Program-made: the position numbers and the translations under genes | Source of the DNA: an uncultured Roseateles sp. | GTDB taxonomy: Bacteria; Pseudomonadota; Gammaproteobacteria; Burkholderiales; Burkholderiaceae | Assembly: GCA_946480605.1 (NCBI GenBank) | Contig: CAMLKW010000029.1 | Coordinates: 1-27,746, forward strand | Direction of reading: 5' to 3' | DNA: 27,746 bases | Part shown: piece after piece, positions 15,441-22,333 of the stretch | How positions within the stretch are numbered: the stretch's first letter is position 1 | Layout: each line of letters begins with the position of its first letter | The notes under the pieces: model-generated | What the model saw: only the letters and a program-made list of their open reading frames with translations | Told to the model about the DNA's origin: nothing | Database searches by the model: none

Positions 15441-16139
15441 TCAGCGCAGGCCGAAATCGGCCAGGTCGCCCTGGCGCCTCATCTTCTGCAGGGTCTGGTG
15501 CAGCCGCGCCGTCAGCTCGGGCGGCGTGCCGGGGTGGCAGGCGATGTAGGCGTCGATGCGCATGACCACCAGGTGCGCCTTGATGGCACTGCCGCCTTCG
15601 GCCTGGATGGCCGGTGCGGCGCTCAGCTCGTTGGCCAGCCAGAAGTCGATGCGGCCGGCCTGCAGCATGCGCAGGGCGGTGACCGGCTGGCTGACCTCCT
15701 GCGGCACGATGCCTTGCTGGCGCAGCCAGGCGGCGGGCGCGGAGTCGCGCTGCACGACGACGCCCAGGCCGCGCAGGTCGGCGGGCTGGTGCAGCGGCCG
15801 GGTCTCGTCGCCGCGGGCATAGACGATGAGCGCGCCGCTGGCCAGCGGTCCGGCCCACTGGAACTGGGATTCGCGCTCGGGCGTGCGCGTCATGCCCACC
15901 AGGCAGCTGCCCGGCGTGGCCGCTCCCGTGCTCAGCGCGCGCGGGATGGGCATGGCCTGCAGGTTCAGCGCCAGGCCGCTGGCGGCGGCGAGCTTGTGCA
16001 GAAGCGCGGCGCCGCGGCCGCTGATGGCCTGGTCGGCATCGACCTCGAACAGCCCCGGGTTGGGAAACACGATCAGGTTCAGCCCCAGCGCCGTGGCGGG
16101 ACCACACACGAGGGCGAGCGAGGTGATGAGCCGGCGCAT
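15441..16139 (-). CDS. Small periplasmic solute-binding-like protein, copy A
   Basis: A 232-residue protein with signal peptide ([19 protein letters not shown]) and the bacterial extracellular solute-binding family 3 pattern: [65 protein letters not shown] and a C-terminal [19 protein letters not shown]. Two Cys (GSCLVG and IACHPG) could form a disulfide. No ABC permease or ATPase is nearby, so it may be a periplasmic sensor or orphan binding protein rather than part of a transporter. A clear paralogue lies at 16702-17409, beyond ispF. The patatin gene starts 32 bp downstream, so the two are probably co-transcribed. The ligand is unknown. Confidence 0.85.
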   Translation of the reverse strand: MRRLITSLALVCGPATALGLNLIVFPNPGLFEVDADQAISGRGAALLHKLAAASGLALNLQAMPIPRALSTGAATPGSCLVGMTRTPERESQFQWAGPLASGALIVYARGDETRPLHQPADLRGLGVVVQRDSAPAAWLRQQGIVPQEVSQPVTALRMLQAGRIDFWLANELSAAPAIQAEGGSAIKAHLVVMRIDAYIACHPGTPPELTARLHQTLQKMRRQGDLADFGLR

Positions 16140-16208
16140 GGCTGGGTTAGCGGGTTGAGAGGCATTGTGGAGCAGTCCAGGTGCTGCCGGGTGTTCGACA
16201 ATTCACCT

Positions 16209-16700
16209 ATGACTGCCTTGACTTCCCTGCGCATCGGCGAGGGCTGGGACACCCACCAGCTCGTCACCGGCCGGCCGCTGATCCTCGGCGGCGTCACCAT
16301 CCCGCACACGCATGGCCTGCTGGGCCATTCCGACGCCGACGCGCTGCTGCACGCCATCACCGACGCGCTGCTGGGCGCCGCGGCCCTGGGCGACATCGGC
16401 AAGCTGTTCCCCGATACCGCCGCCGAGTTCAAGGGCGCCGACTCCATGGTGCTGCTGGCCGAGGCCTACCGCCGCGTGGGCGAGGCCGGCTGGCGGCTGG
16501 TGAACCTGGACGCGACCATCATTGCGCAGGCGCCCAAGATGGCGCCGCACATCCCGGCCATGCGGGCCCGGCTGGCCGAGGTGCTGGGCGTGGATGTGGG
16601 CCAGATCAATGTGAAGGCCAAGACGGCGGAGAAGATGGGCCCGGTGGGCGAGGGCCGCGCGATGGAGGCGCGCGCGGTCTGCCTGCTTTGCGCTGGCTGA
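16209..16700 (+). CDS. ispF: 2-C-methyl-D-erythritol 2,4-cyclodiphosphate synthase
   Basis: IspF cyclises CDP-ME 2-phosphate to MEcPP with release of CMP, the fifth step of the MEP pathway. The 163-residue sequence has [11 protein letters not shown] (Asp and His zinc ligands), [34 protein letters not shown] (third ligand and active-site loop) and the C-terminal [20 protein letters not shown] that contacts CDP. The length is normal and no key residue is missing. The gene stands alone on the plus strand. A 69-bp divergent spacer separates it from solute-binding copy A, and its stop is one base from the stop of copy B. No clear Shine-Dalgarno precedes the ATG (the sequence is GACAATTCACCTATG), and I see no firm promoter in the spacer. 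It is about 8.5 kb from ispD. Confidence 0.96.
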   Translation: MTALTSLRIGEGWDTHQLVTGRPLILGGVTIPHTHGLLGHSDADALLHAITDALLGAAALGDIGKLFPDTAAEFKGADSMVLLAEAYRRVGEAGWRLVNLDATIIAQAPKMAPHIPAMRARLAEVLGVDVGQINVKAKTAEKMGPVGEGRAMEARAVCLLCAG

Positions 16701-16701
16701 C

Positions 16702-17409
16702 TCAGCGCATGCCGAACTCGGCCAGCTCGCCGTTGCGGCGCAGCCGGGCGATGGCGGCGTCCAGTGCGGCGACGGCGGCCGGGTCGCTGTCGGGGTGGCA
16801 GGCCATGTAGAGGTCGATGCGGCCCAGGTGGTGCAGCGTCCGCGGCGGCGGGCCACCCTCGGCACGCACGACGAACTGTGCCGCCAGGTCGTTGGCGATC
16901 CAGTAGTCCACCCGCCCGGCCTGCAGCATGCGCAGGCCGGTGGTGTTGTCCTTCACCTCCAGCGCGGGCAGGCCTTGCGCCTTCAGCCAGTCCGCCGGCC
17001 CGGAGTCGCGCAGCACGACGATGCTGCGGCCGCGCAGGTCGGCCGGCTGCTGGAAGCGCCGCGTGTCGTCCGAGCGGGCGTAGATGGTGGTGGCGCCGCG
17101 CGCCCAGGGGCCGGCCCACAGGTGCTGGGTTTCGCGCTCGGGCGTGCGCGTCAGCGCGACCATGCAGTGGCCGGGCTTGTGCTTCAGCGTCACCAGGGCC
17201 CGCGGGATGGGCATCAGCTGCTGGTGGAGCTTGACGCCGCTGAGCGCCTGCAGACGCTGCAGCATCGCGCCGCCGGGCCCGCCCGGGCCCTTGCCGGGCG
17301 CCGACTCGAACACGCCGGCGTTCGGGTAGACCAGCATCTCCAGTGCCAGGCCTTGCGCCTGGGCGGCGGTGTGCAGCAGCAGCGAGAACAGCAAGGGGGC
17401 CCTTGTCAT
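16702..17409 (-). CDS. Small periplasmic solute-binding-like protein, copy B
   Basis: A 235-residue paralogue of the protein at 15441-16139, with signal peptide (MTRAPLLFSLLLHTAAQAQG). It shares [41 protein letters not shown] and the ending LRRNGELAEFGM; by eye roughly 40-50 percent of residues match. The same two Cys are kept (GHCMVA and MACHPD). It differs by a Gly/Pro-rich insertion after the first strand (APGKGPGGPGG). It begins 47 bp after the histidine kinase stop on the same strand, so it is probably the last gene of the regulator-kinase operon. That suggests a periplasmic partner or target of the kinase. This is inference: no ligand or interaction can be read from the sequence. Confidence 0.85.
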   Translation of the reverse strand: MTRAPLLFSLLLHTAAQAQGLALEMLVYPNAGVFESAPGKGPGGPGGAMLQRLQALSGVKLHQQLMPIPRALVTLKHKPGHCMVALTRTPERETQHLWAGPWARGATTIYARSDDTRRFQQPADLRGRSIVVLRDSGPADWLKAQGLPALEVKDNTTGLRMLQAGRVDYWIANDLAAQFVVRAEGGPPPRTLHHLGRIDLYMACHPDSDPAAVAALDAAIARLRRNGELAEFGMR

Positions 17410-17456
17410 GGGGCGGCGCAGGCGATGCCTGTCGGTGTCGGAAGCCGCAGGTTAGC

Positions 17457-18776
17457 TCAGGCGGCCTGCAGCCTCAGCACGGTCAGCAAGCCGCCATCGG
17501 GCGAGTTGCTGATGGCCAACTGGCCGCCCAGCCGCTGCACGGACTTCTCCACGATGGCCAGGCCCAGGCCGGCGCCGCTGGCGGCCGTGCGGGCCGCGTC
17601 GCCGCGGTAGAAGGGCACGGTCAGGCGCTGCAGCCGGTCGGGCGGCACGCCGGGGCCGTGGTCGCGCACGCGCAGTTCCACCCAGGCGCCCTGGCGCACG
17701 GCGCTGACGTCCACGCGTGCGGGCTCGCCTTCCACATGCCCGTAGCGGCGCGCGTTCTCGAACAGGTTCAGCAACACGCGGCCCAGCTCGGTGTCGTCGA
17801 CGAAGACCTTGAGCGCCGGGCTGACCTGCACGCGGAAGCGGATCTGGTCCGGGTCGCGGAAGCCCTGCGCCTCTCGCTCCACCAGCTCGCTCAGCCGCGT
17901 CTCGCGCAACTGAGTCTCGTTGGGCCGCGCGTAGTCCATGAACTTGCTGATGATGGCGTCGAGCTGGTCGATGTCCTGCGCCATGAAATGGCGGGCCTGC
18001 TCGTCGCTGACGCTCATCTCCGTCTCCAGCCGCAGCCGGGCCAGCGGCGTGCGCAGGTCGTGCGAGATGCCGGCCAGCATGACGGCGCGGTCCTCCTCCA
18101 GCTTGGCCAGCTCGCGCGCCATGCGGTTGAAGCCCATGTTCACCTCGCGGATCTCGCTGGTCATGGTGGTCTCGTCCAGGCGCGAGTCGTACTCGCCGTC
18201 GCGGATGCGGCCGGCGGCCTCGGCCAGCTCGCGCAGCGGCTGGTTGATGAGCCGCGCGATCAGCGCCGAGCCCACGGCCGTGGCGAGCAGCGCGATCGCC
18301 ACCCACCACCAGTTGCTGGCCAGCGAGATGGACAGCGGCGCGGGGCTGGTGCGCAGCCAGAAGGCGTCCTCGCCGACGATGTAGCGCACCCACAGGCCCG
18401 GCTGGTCGTTGACGCTGCGCGCGACGACGGTCTCCGGGCCTATGGCCTGGCGCAGCTCGGCGGCGAGCTGCTTGGAGAAGGGGCTGGTGTCGTAGGGCAG
18501 CCAGCGGTCGGTCTGCTCGGCCACGCGCACCTGCACCGTGTCGCCGCGCGACAGGGAGGTGACGACGGCCACGCGGTTGATGGGGTCGGTGTGCTCCAGC
18601 GCGATGCGGCTGAGCTTGACCAGGCCGGCCAGTTGCTCGGCGGCTTCCAGCGCGCGCGGCTCCGCTTCCAGCAGCTTGAAGGTGTACTGCCAGGCCAGCA
18701 CCGCGCCCGCCAGCAGCAGGGCCAGCCAGGCGAAGGTGCGCCAGAAGAGATTGAGCGCGAGGTGTGGTCGGGGCAT
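17457..18776 (-). CDS. envZ: EnvZ/RisS-type sensor histidine kinase
   Basis: A 439-residue inner membrane kinase. A first membrane segment lies at about 11-32 (WRTFAWLALLLAGAVLAW). A periplasmic domain of about 130 residues follows, then a second membrane segment (WWWVAIALLATAVGSALIARLI), a HAMP domain (INQPLRELAEAAGRIRDGEYDSRL) and HisKA with phosphoacceptor H239 in GISHDLRTPLARLRLE. The ATPase has N-box FENARRYG, G1 DHGPGVP and G2 GAGLGLAI. The start at 18776 (MPRPHLALNLF) has GAGGGG 7 nt upstream; a longer reading to 18875 adds a non-membrane leader and is rejected. It lies downstream of its regulator, as in ompR-envZ. The closest studied relatives are probably Bordetella RisS and EnvZ. 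The signal sensed is unknown. Confidence 0.93.
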   Translation of the reverse strand: MPRPHLALNLFWRTFAWLALLLAGAVLAWQYTFKLLEAEPRALEAAEQLAGLVKLSRIALEHTDPINRVAVVTSLSRGDTVQVRVAEQTDRWLPYDTSPFSKQLAAELRQAIGPETVVARSVNDQPGLWVRYIVGEDAFWLRTSPAPLSISLASNWWWVAIALLATAVGSALIARLINQPLRELAEAAGRIRDGEYDSRLDETTMTSEIREVNMGFNRMARELAKLEEDRAVMLAGISHDLRTPLARLRLETEMSVSDEQARHFMAQDIDQLDAIISKFMDYARPNETQLRETRLSELVEREAQGFRDPDQIRFRVQVSPALKVFVDDTELGRVLLNLFENARRYGHVEGEPARVDVSAVRQGAWVELRVRDHGPGVPPDRLQRLTVPFYRGDAARTAASGAGLGLAIVEKSVQRLGGQLAISNSPDGGLLTVLRLQAA

Positions 18777-18813
18777 CACATGCCCCTCGTCCAGTCTTGC
18801 CTCGCTGAACGCG

Positions 18814-18871
18814 GGCAAGCCTGGTCGGTCCCCCGAGGGGACGGCGATGCTTGCCGGCTCGACCGGCAAGC
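18814..18871. repeat. Competing inverted repeats between response regulator and kinase genes
   Basis: Three arms share one sequence: GGCAAGC (18814-18820), GCTTGCCGG (18849-18857) and CCGGCAAGC (18863-18871). The middle arm can pair with either neighbour, so the two hairpins exclude each other. Between the first two arms lies another perfect stem, GTCCCC-CGA-GGGGAC (18828-18842). The 148-bp spacer is long for an operon of this type, and such folding could adjust kinase expression relative to the regulator. Confidence 0.45.
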
Positions 18872-18924
18872 ACATCGCCCGGCGGGCCGGCTTGGGGCGG
18901 CCCGGCGCTCGGCCCGATTAGGGC

Positions 18925-19659
18925 TCACGTGTTTTCGTCAGGGACGAAGACATAGCCCACGCCCCAAACGGTCTGGATGTAGCGCGGCTGGGCCGGGTCG
19001 GCCTCCAGCATCTTGCGCAGGCGCGAGATCTGCACGTCCAGGCTGCGGTCGAAGGGCTCGAACTCGCGGCCGCGGGCCAGCTGGGCCAGCTTGTCGCGCG
19101 ACAGCGGCTGGCGCGGGTGGCGCACCAGCGTCTTCAGCATGGAGAACTCGCCGGTGGTCAGCGGCAGCTGTTCGCCGTTCTTGGTCAGGCGGCGCAGCGC
19201 GAGGTCGAACTCGAACGGGCCGAAGGTGACCGTCATCGGCTCCTTGGACGGCGCGCCCGGGGCTTCCGGCGGCGGGCGGCGGCGCAGCACGGCGTTGATG
19301 CGGGCCAGCAGTTCGCGCGGGTTGAAGGGCTTGGCCAGGTAGTCGTCCGCGCCCACCTCCAGGCCCACGATGCGGTCCACGTCCTCGACCTTGGCCGTCA
19401 GCATGATGATGGGCGTCTGGTCGTTGGCGGCGCGCAGGCGGCGGCAGATGGTCAGGCCGTCCTCGCCGGGCAGCATCAGGTCGAGCACGATCAGGTCCAC
19501 GGTCTCGCGGGTCAGCTGCTTGTTCAGTGCGCGGCTGTCTTCGGCCAGCAGCACGTCGAAGCCTTCCTGCGTCAGGTAGCGGCGCAGCAGGTCACGGATG
19601 CGGGCGTCGTCGTCGACGACAAGGATGCGGTTCTGGCGGGTGGTCGCGCTGGTGTTCAT
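18925..19659 (-). CDS. ompR: OmpR/RisA-type response regulator
   Basis: A 244-residue two-domain regulator. The receiver domain has acidic residues D16-D18, phosphoacceptor D60 in LIVLDLMLPGEDG, T88 and K110 (LAKPFNPREL). After a Pro-rich linker (RRRPPPEAPGAPSKEP) comes an OmpR/PhoB winged helix, with TTGEFSMLKTLVRHPRQPLSRDKL, DRSLDVQISRLRKML and the wing YIQTVWGVGYVFVP. It is close in pattern to Bordetella RisA and E. coli OmpR, so the symbol ompR is by family (risA is equally apt). AGGAA precedes the start at 19659. The kinase gene follows after 148 bp. TGTAAC/TGAAAC motifs upstream may be its own binding sites. Confidence 0.95.
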   Translation of the reverse strand: MNTSATTRQNRILVVDDDARIRDLLRRYLTQEGFDVLLAEDSRALNKQLTRETVDLIVLDLMLPGEDGLTICRRLRAANDQTPIIMLTAKVEDVDRIVGLEVGADDYLAKPFNPRELLARINAVLRRRPPPEAPGAPSKEPMTVTFGPFEFDLALRRLTKNGEQLPLTTGEFSMLKTLVRHPRQPLSRDKLAQLARGREFEPFDRSLDVQISRLRKMLEADPAQPRYIQTVWGVGYVFVPDENT

Positions 19660-19672
19660 CGCGGTTCCTGAA

Positions 19673-19738
19673 TTTGTAACAGCGCCATTGTGTTCAGGTT
19701 TGAAACCCGGGCTTGTAGGACATGACGCAGCCGTTACA
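19673..19738. promoter_or_regulatory. Candidate OmpR-type binding motifs upstream of ompR
   Basis: In the 146-bp divergent region between the regulator gene and the SIMPL gene there are TTTGTAACA (19673-19681), TTTGAAACC (19699-19707) and the inverted GTTACA (19733-19738). E. coli OmpR boxes contain TGTAACA/TGAAACA-like cores, so these could be autoregulatory sites. The motifs are short, and the 26-bp spacing of the first two is not the usual tandem spacing. Confidence 0.35.
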
Positions 19739-19805
19739 GCTGGTTGCCATGTGGCGGGGGTGTCCCCGGGATAACCTGGGTGCCTGTCCCTTGAAAGGAA
19801 GTCCC

Positions 19806-20501
19806 ATGCGTGCGTTTCTCGTGTTGTCCACCCTCGCCATCGCTTGTGCGGCCCAGGCCGCGAGCGAGCCGCCCAGCGAGCGGCTGAACCTGTCTGCCAG
19901 CGCCAGCGCCGAAGTCACGCGCGACGTGCTGGGCATCGCGTTCTCGGCGACGCGTGAAGGCGCCGACGCCACGGCGGTTCAGAACGGGCTGAAGCAGGCG
20001 CTGGATGCGGCGCTGGCCGAGGCGCGCAAGGTCGCCAAGCCGGGGCAGGTGGAGGTGCAGACGGGCGGCTTCTCGCTCTACCCGCGGCACGACCCCAAGA
20101 CCGGCAAGATCAATGGCTGGCAGGGCAGCGCCGAGCTGCAGGTGGAGGGGCGCGACACCGCGGCCATCGCGCAGTTGGCGGGCCGCATCTCGACGCTGAC
20201 GGTGGCACGCGTGGGCTATAGCCTGTCGCGCGAGGCACGCGAGAAGGCCGAGGGCGACGTCACGGGCCAGGCGATCGCGCGCTATCGCGCCAAGGCAGCG
20301 GACTACGCCAGGCAGTTCGGCTACGGCGGCTACGTGCTGGGCGAGGTCAGCGTCAACAGCGACGAGCAGGGGCCGCGGCCCATGTTGGTCAAGGCCATGC
20401 GCGTGAGCGCCGGCGAGATGGCCGACGCGGCCCTGCCCACCGAGGCGGGCAAGGCGACCGTGACGGTCAATGTCAGCGGGTCGGTGCAGCTGAAGCGATG
20501 A
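19806..20501 (+). CDS. SIMPL domain (DUF541) secreted protein
   Basis: A 231-residue periplasmic protein. The start at 19806 is supported by AAGGAAG just upstream and begins a signal peptide (MRAFLVLSTLAIACAAQA/ASE). The SIMPL/DUF541 pattern follows: LNLSASASAEVTRDVLGIAFSATREGADATAVQNGLKQALDAAL, GQVEVQTGGFSLYPRHD and the C-terminal GKATVTVNVSGSVQL. The length is typical. Family members include the oxidative-stress protein YggE of E. coli and BP26 of Brucella, which forms oligomeric channel-like rings; the general function is unclear. It is divergent from ompR and converges on the 3-hydroxybutyrate dehydrogenase gene. Possible OmpR-type motifs lie in the shared upstream region. Confidence 0.88.
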   Translation: MRAFLVLSTLAIACAAQAASEPPSERLNLSASASAEVTRDVLGIAFSATREGADATAVQNGLKQALDAALAEARKVAKPGQVEVQTGGFSLYPRHDPKTGKINGWQGSAELQVEGRDTAAIAQLAGRISTLTVARVGYSLSREAREKAEGDVTGQAIARYRAKAADYARQFGYGGYVLGEVSVNSDEQGPRPMLVKAMRVSAGEMADAALPTEAGKATVTVNVSGSVQLKR

Positions 20502-20527
20502 CGGGTCTTTGACTGTGGGGACGTGCC

Positions 20528-20623
20528 GGGCCGCTTCCGAGCGGCCCCGCAGCGGGCGTCGGCGCGGGGTAGCCCCCGCGACGGTCCGCACCCCTCGGGT
20601 GGGAGCTCGGCGTACCCGCCGAG
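20528..20623. terminator. Cluster of GC hairpins between convergent genes
   Basis: Three perfect stems lie between the SIMPL and dehydrogenase genes: GGGCCGC-ttccga-GCGGCCC (20528-20547), GCGGGG-tagc-CCCCGC (about 20564-20579) and CTCGGCG-tacc-CGCCGAG (20606-20623). None is followed by a long T-run on either strand. They probably separate the two convergent transcripts, with or without Rho. The GC content makes some pairing expected by chance. Confidence 0.45.
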
Positions 20624-20635
20624 TTGGGGGCCCAC

Positions 20636-21406
20636 TCAAACTGCGGTCCAGCCGCCGTCCATCGCCCAGGCCTGGCCGCGCACGTTGATGGCGGCGTCCG
20701 AGCACAGGAATACGGCCAGCGCGCCCAGCTCGGCCGGCGTCGTGAACTGCAGCGAGGGCTGCTTCTCCGCCAGCAGGCGGCGCTTGGCCTCGTCGTTGTC
20801 CACGCCATCGCGCGCGGCCAGAGCGTCCACCTGCTTCTGCACCAGCGGCGTCAGCACCCAGCCAGGGCAGATGGCGTTGACGGTGACGCCGGTGGTGGCG
20901 GTCTCCAGCGCAATGCTCTTGGTGAAGCCCACCAGCCCGTGCTTGGCCGCCACGTAGGCCGACTTCTGCGCCGACGCGACCAGGCCGTGCGCCGAGGCGA
21001 TGTTGACGATGCGGCCCCAGTTTTTCTTCAGCATGCCGGGCAGCGCCAGCCGCGTGGTGTGGAAGGCGGAGGTGAGGTTGATGGCGATGATCGCGTCCCA
21101 CTTCTCGACCGGGAAATCCTGCACCGGCGCCACGTGCTGGATGCCGGCGTTGTTGACGAGGATGTCGATGCCGCCGAACTCGGCCTGGGCATAGGCCACC
21201 AGCGCGGCGATCTCGTCCGGCTTGCTCATGTCAGCGCCGTGGTAACCCACCCGCACGCCCAGCGCGGCGACCTCGGCCTTGGGCCCGGCGGCGTCGCCGA
21301 AGCCGTTCAGGATGATGCCGGCGCCCTGGCGGGCCAGCTCCAGCGCGATGCCGAGGCCGATGCCGCTGGTGGAGCCCGTGACGAGGGCGGTCTTGCCTTT
21401 CAACAT
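20636..21406 (-). CDS. bdhA: 3-hydroxybutyrate dehydrogenase (SDR family)
   Basis: A 256-residue short-chain dehydrogenase that oxidises D-3-hydroxybutyrate to acetoacetate with NAD+, in polyhydroxybutyrate and ketone-body turnover. It has the nucleotide loop TGSTSGIG at 10-17, NNAG at 85-88, and the catalytic S138, Y151 and K155. Q90, H140 and K148 fall at the spacing of the Pseudomonas fragi enzyme's substrate-binding Gln94, His144 and Lys152, which argues for hydroxybutyrate rather than a generic SDR substrate. ICPGWVLTPLVQKQ also fits this enzyme. It is divergent, by only 45 bp, from the alpha/beta hydrolase gene and convergent with the SIMPL gene. PHB storage is common in Burkholderiales. 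Confidence 0.93.
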   Translation of the reverse strand: MLKGKTALVTGSTSGIGLGIALELARQGAGIILNGFGDAAGPKAEVAALGVRVGYHGADMSKPDEIAALVAYAQAEFGGIDILVNNAGIQHVAPVQDFPVEKWDAIIAINLTSAFHTTRLALPGMLKKNWGRIVNIASAHGLVASAQKSAYVAAKHGLVGFTKSIALETATTGVTVNAICPGWVLTPLVQKQVDALAARDGVDNDEAKRRLLAEKQPSLQFTTPAELGALAVFLCSDAAINVRGQAWAMDGGWTAV

Positions 21407-21451
21407 GGGAGGCCTTTCTTGATTGCTAGGATGACTTCAAAGGATTGAACC
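21407..21451. promoter_or_regulatory. Very short divergent promoter region (bdhA / hydrolase-relA)
   Basis: Only 45 bp separate the two divergent start codons. The plus strand has a -10-like TAGGAT at about 21427-21432 and AAAGGA before the hydrolase ATG. The minus strand has AAAGG before the dehydrogenase ATG. Any promoter serving hydrolase and relA from here must reach into the bdhA coding sequence, so the two transcripts probably compete. Confidence 0.4.
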
Positions 21452-22333
21452 ATGACCCAGCCGACCCTGCGCACCGTCAACTGCCTGGACCCCACCGGCC
21501 TGCACCGCATGGCCTATTGGGAGTGGGCCGGACCCGGCGCGGATGCGCCGGTGCTGGTGTGCGTGCACGGCCTGTCCCGCCAGGGGCGGGACTTCGACGC
21601 GCTGGCCCGCGCGATGCAGCACCGCTACCGCGTGATCTGCCCTGATGTGGTGGGGCGCGGCCGGTCCGACTGGCTGCGCTCGCCGGCGGGCTATCAGATT
21701 CCCAGCTACGTGTCCGACATGGTCGCGCTGCTGGCGCGGCTGGATGTGGAACAGGTGGACTGGGTGGGCACCTCCATGGGCGGCCTGATCGGGCTGGGCC
21801 TGGCCTCGCTGCCGCGGCCCGAGGGGGCACCCAGCCCCATACGCCGGCTGGTGCTGAACGACGTGGGGCCGGCCATCCGCTTCGAGGCGCTGCAGCGCAT
21901 CGGCAGCTACCTGGGCAAGTCGCTGCAGTTCGGCTCGCTGGCCGAGGGCGCGGCCTATCTGCGCGCCATCTCCGAGGGCTTCGGTCCGCACACCGAGGCC
22001 GAATGGCTGGCGCTGTCCGCGCCGCTGTTCCGCGAGGACGACGGCAAATGGACGCTGCGCTACGACCCCGCCATCGCGCTGCCCTTCGGCGCCGTGACGC
22101 CCGAGATCGCCGCCGCGGGCGAGGCCATGCTGTGGGCCGCCTATGACACGCTGTGCTGCCCCACGCTGCTGATCCGCGGAGCCGACTCCGACCTGCTCAG
22201 CGCCGAGACCGCCCGCGCGATGACGCAGCGCGGGCCGGGCGCCCGTCTGGTCGAGCTGCCCGGCGTGGGCCACGCCCCCACCTTGATCCACGACGACCAG
22301 CTCGCCATCGTGAGGGATTTCCTGAGTTCATGA
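21452..22333 (+). CDS. Alpha/beta hydrolase
   Basis: A 293-residue alpha/beta hydrolase fold protein. VLVCVHGLSRQGRDFD supplies the HG oxyanion region and VICPDVVGRGRSDW the next strand. S108 in GTSMGG is the nucleophile, D245 or D247 (RGADSDLL) the acid and H274 (GVGHAP) the base, so the triad is complete. No signal peptide is present, so it should be cytosolic. The substrate is not evident; esterase-type hydrolysis is the family default. AAAGGA precedes the start. Its TGA overlaps the ATG of relA (ATGA), indicating translational coupling. Next to bdhA it could act on a hydroxyalkanoate or related ester, but the sequence does not show this. Confidence 0.88.
   Translation: MTQPTLRTVNCLDPTGLHRMAYWEWAGPGADAPVLVCVHGLSRQGRDFDALARAMQHRYRVICPDVVGRGRSDWLRSPAGYQIPSYVSDMVALLARLDVEQVDWVGTSMGGLIGLGLASLPRPEGAPSPIRRLVLNDVGPAIRFEALQRIGSYLGKSLQFGSLAEGAAYLRAISEGFGPHTEAEWLALSAPLFREDDGKWTLRYDPAIALPFGAVTPEIAAAGEAMLWAAYDTLCCPTLLIRGADSDLLSAETARAMTQRGPGARLVELPGVGHAPTLIHDDQLAIVRDFLSS

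Noticed and set aside
15409..16107. N-terminal extension of the patatin frame (965 residues)
   Set aside because: It overlaps the solute-binding-like gene out of frame and lacks a signal peptide; the start at 15408 begins a clear signal sequence.
18777..18875. Longer start for the histidine kinase
   Set aside because: It would add about 33 residues encoded by the hairpin-rich spacer, unlike EnvZ-type N-termini; GAGGGG precedes the start at 18776.
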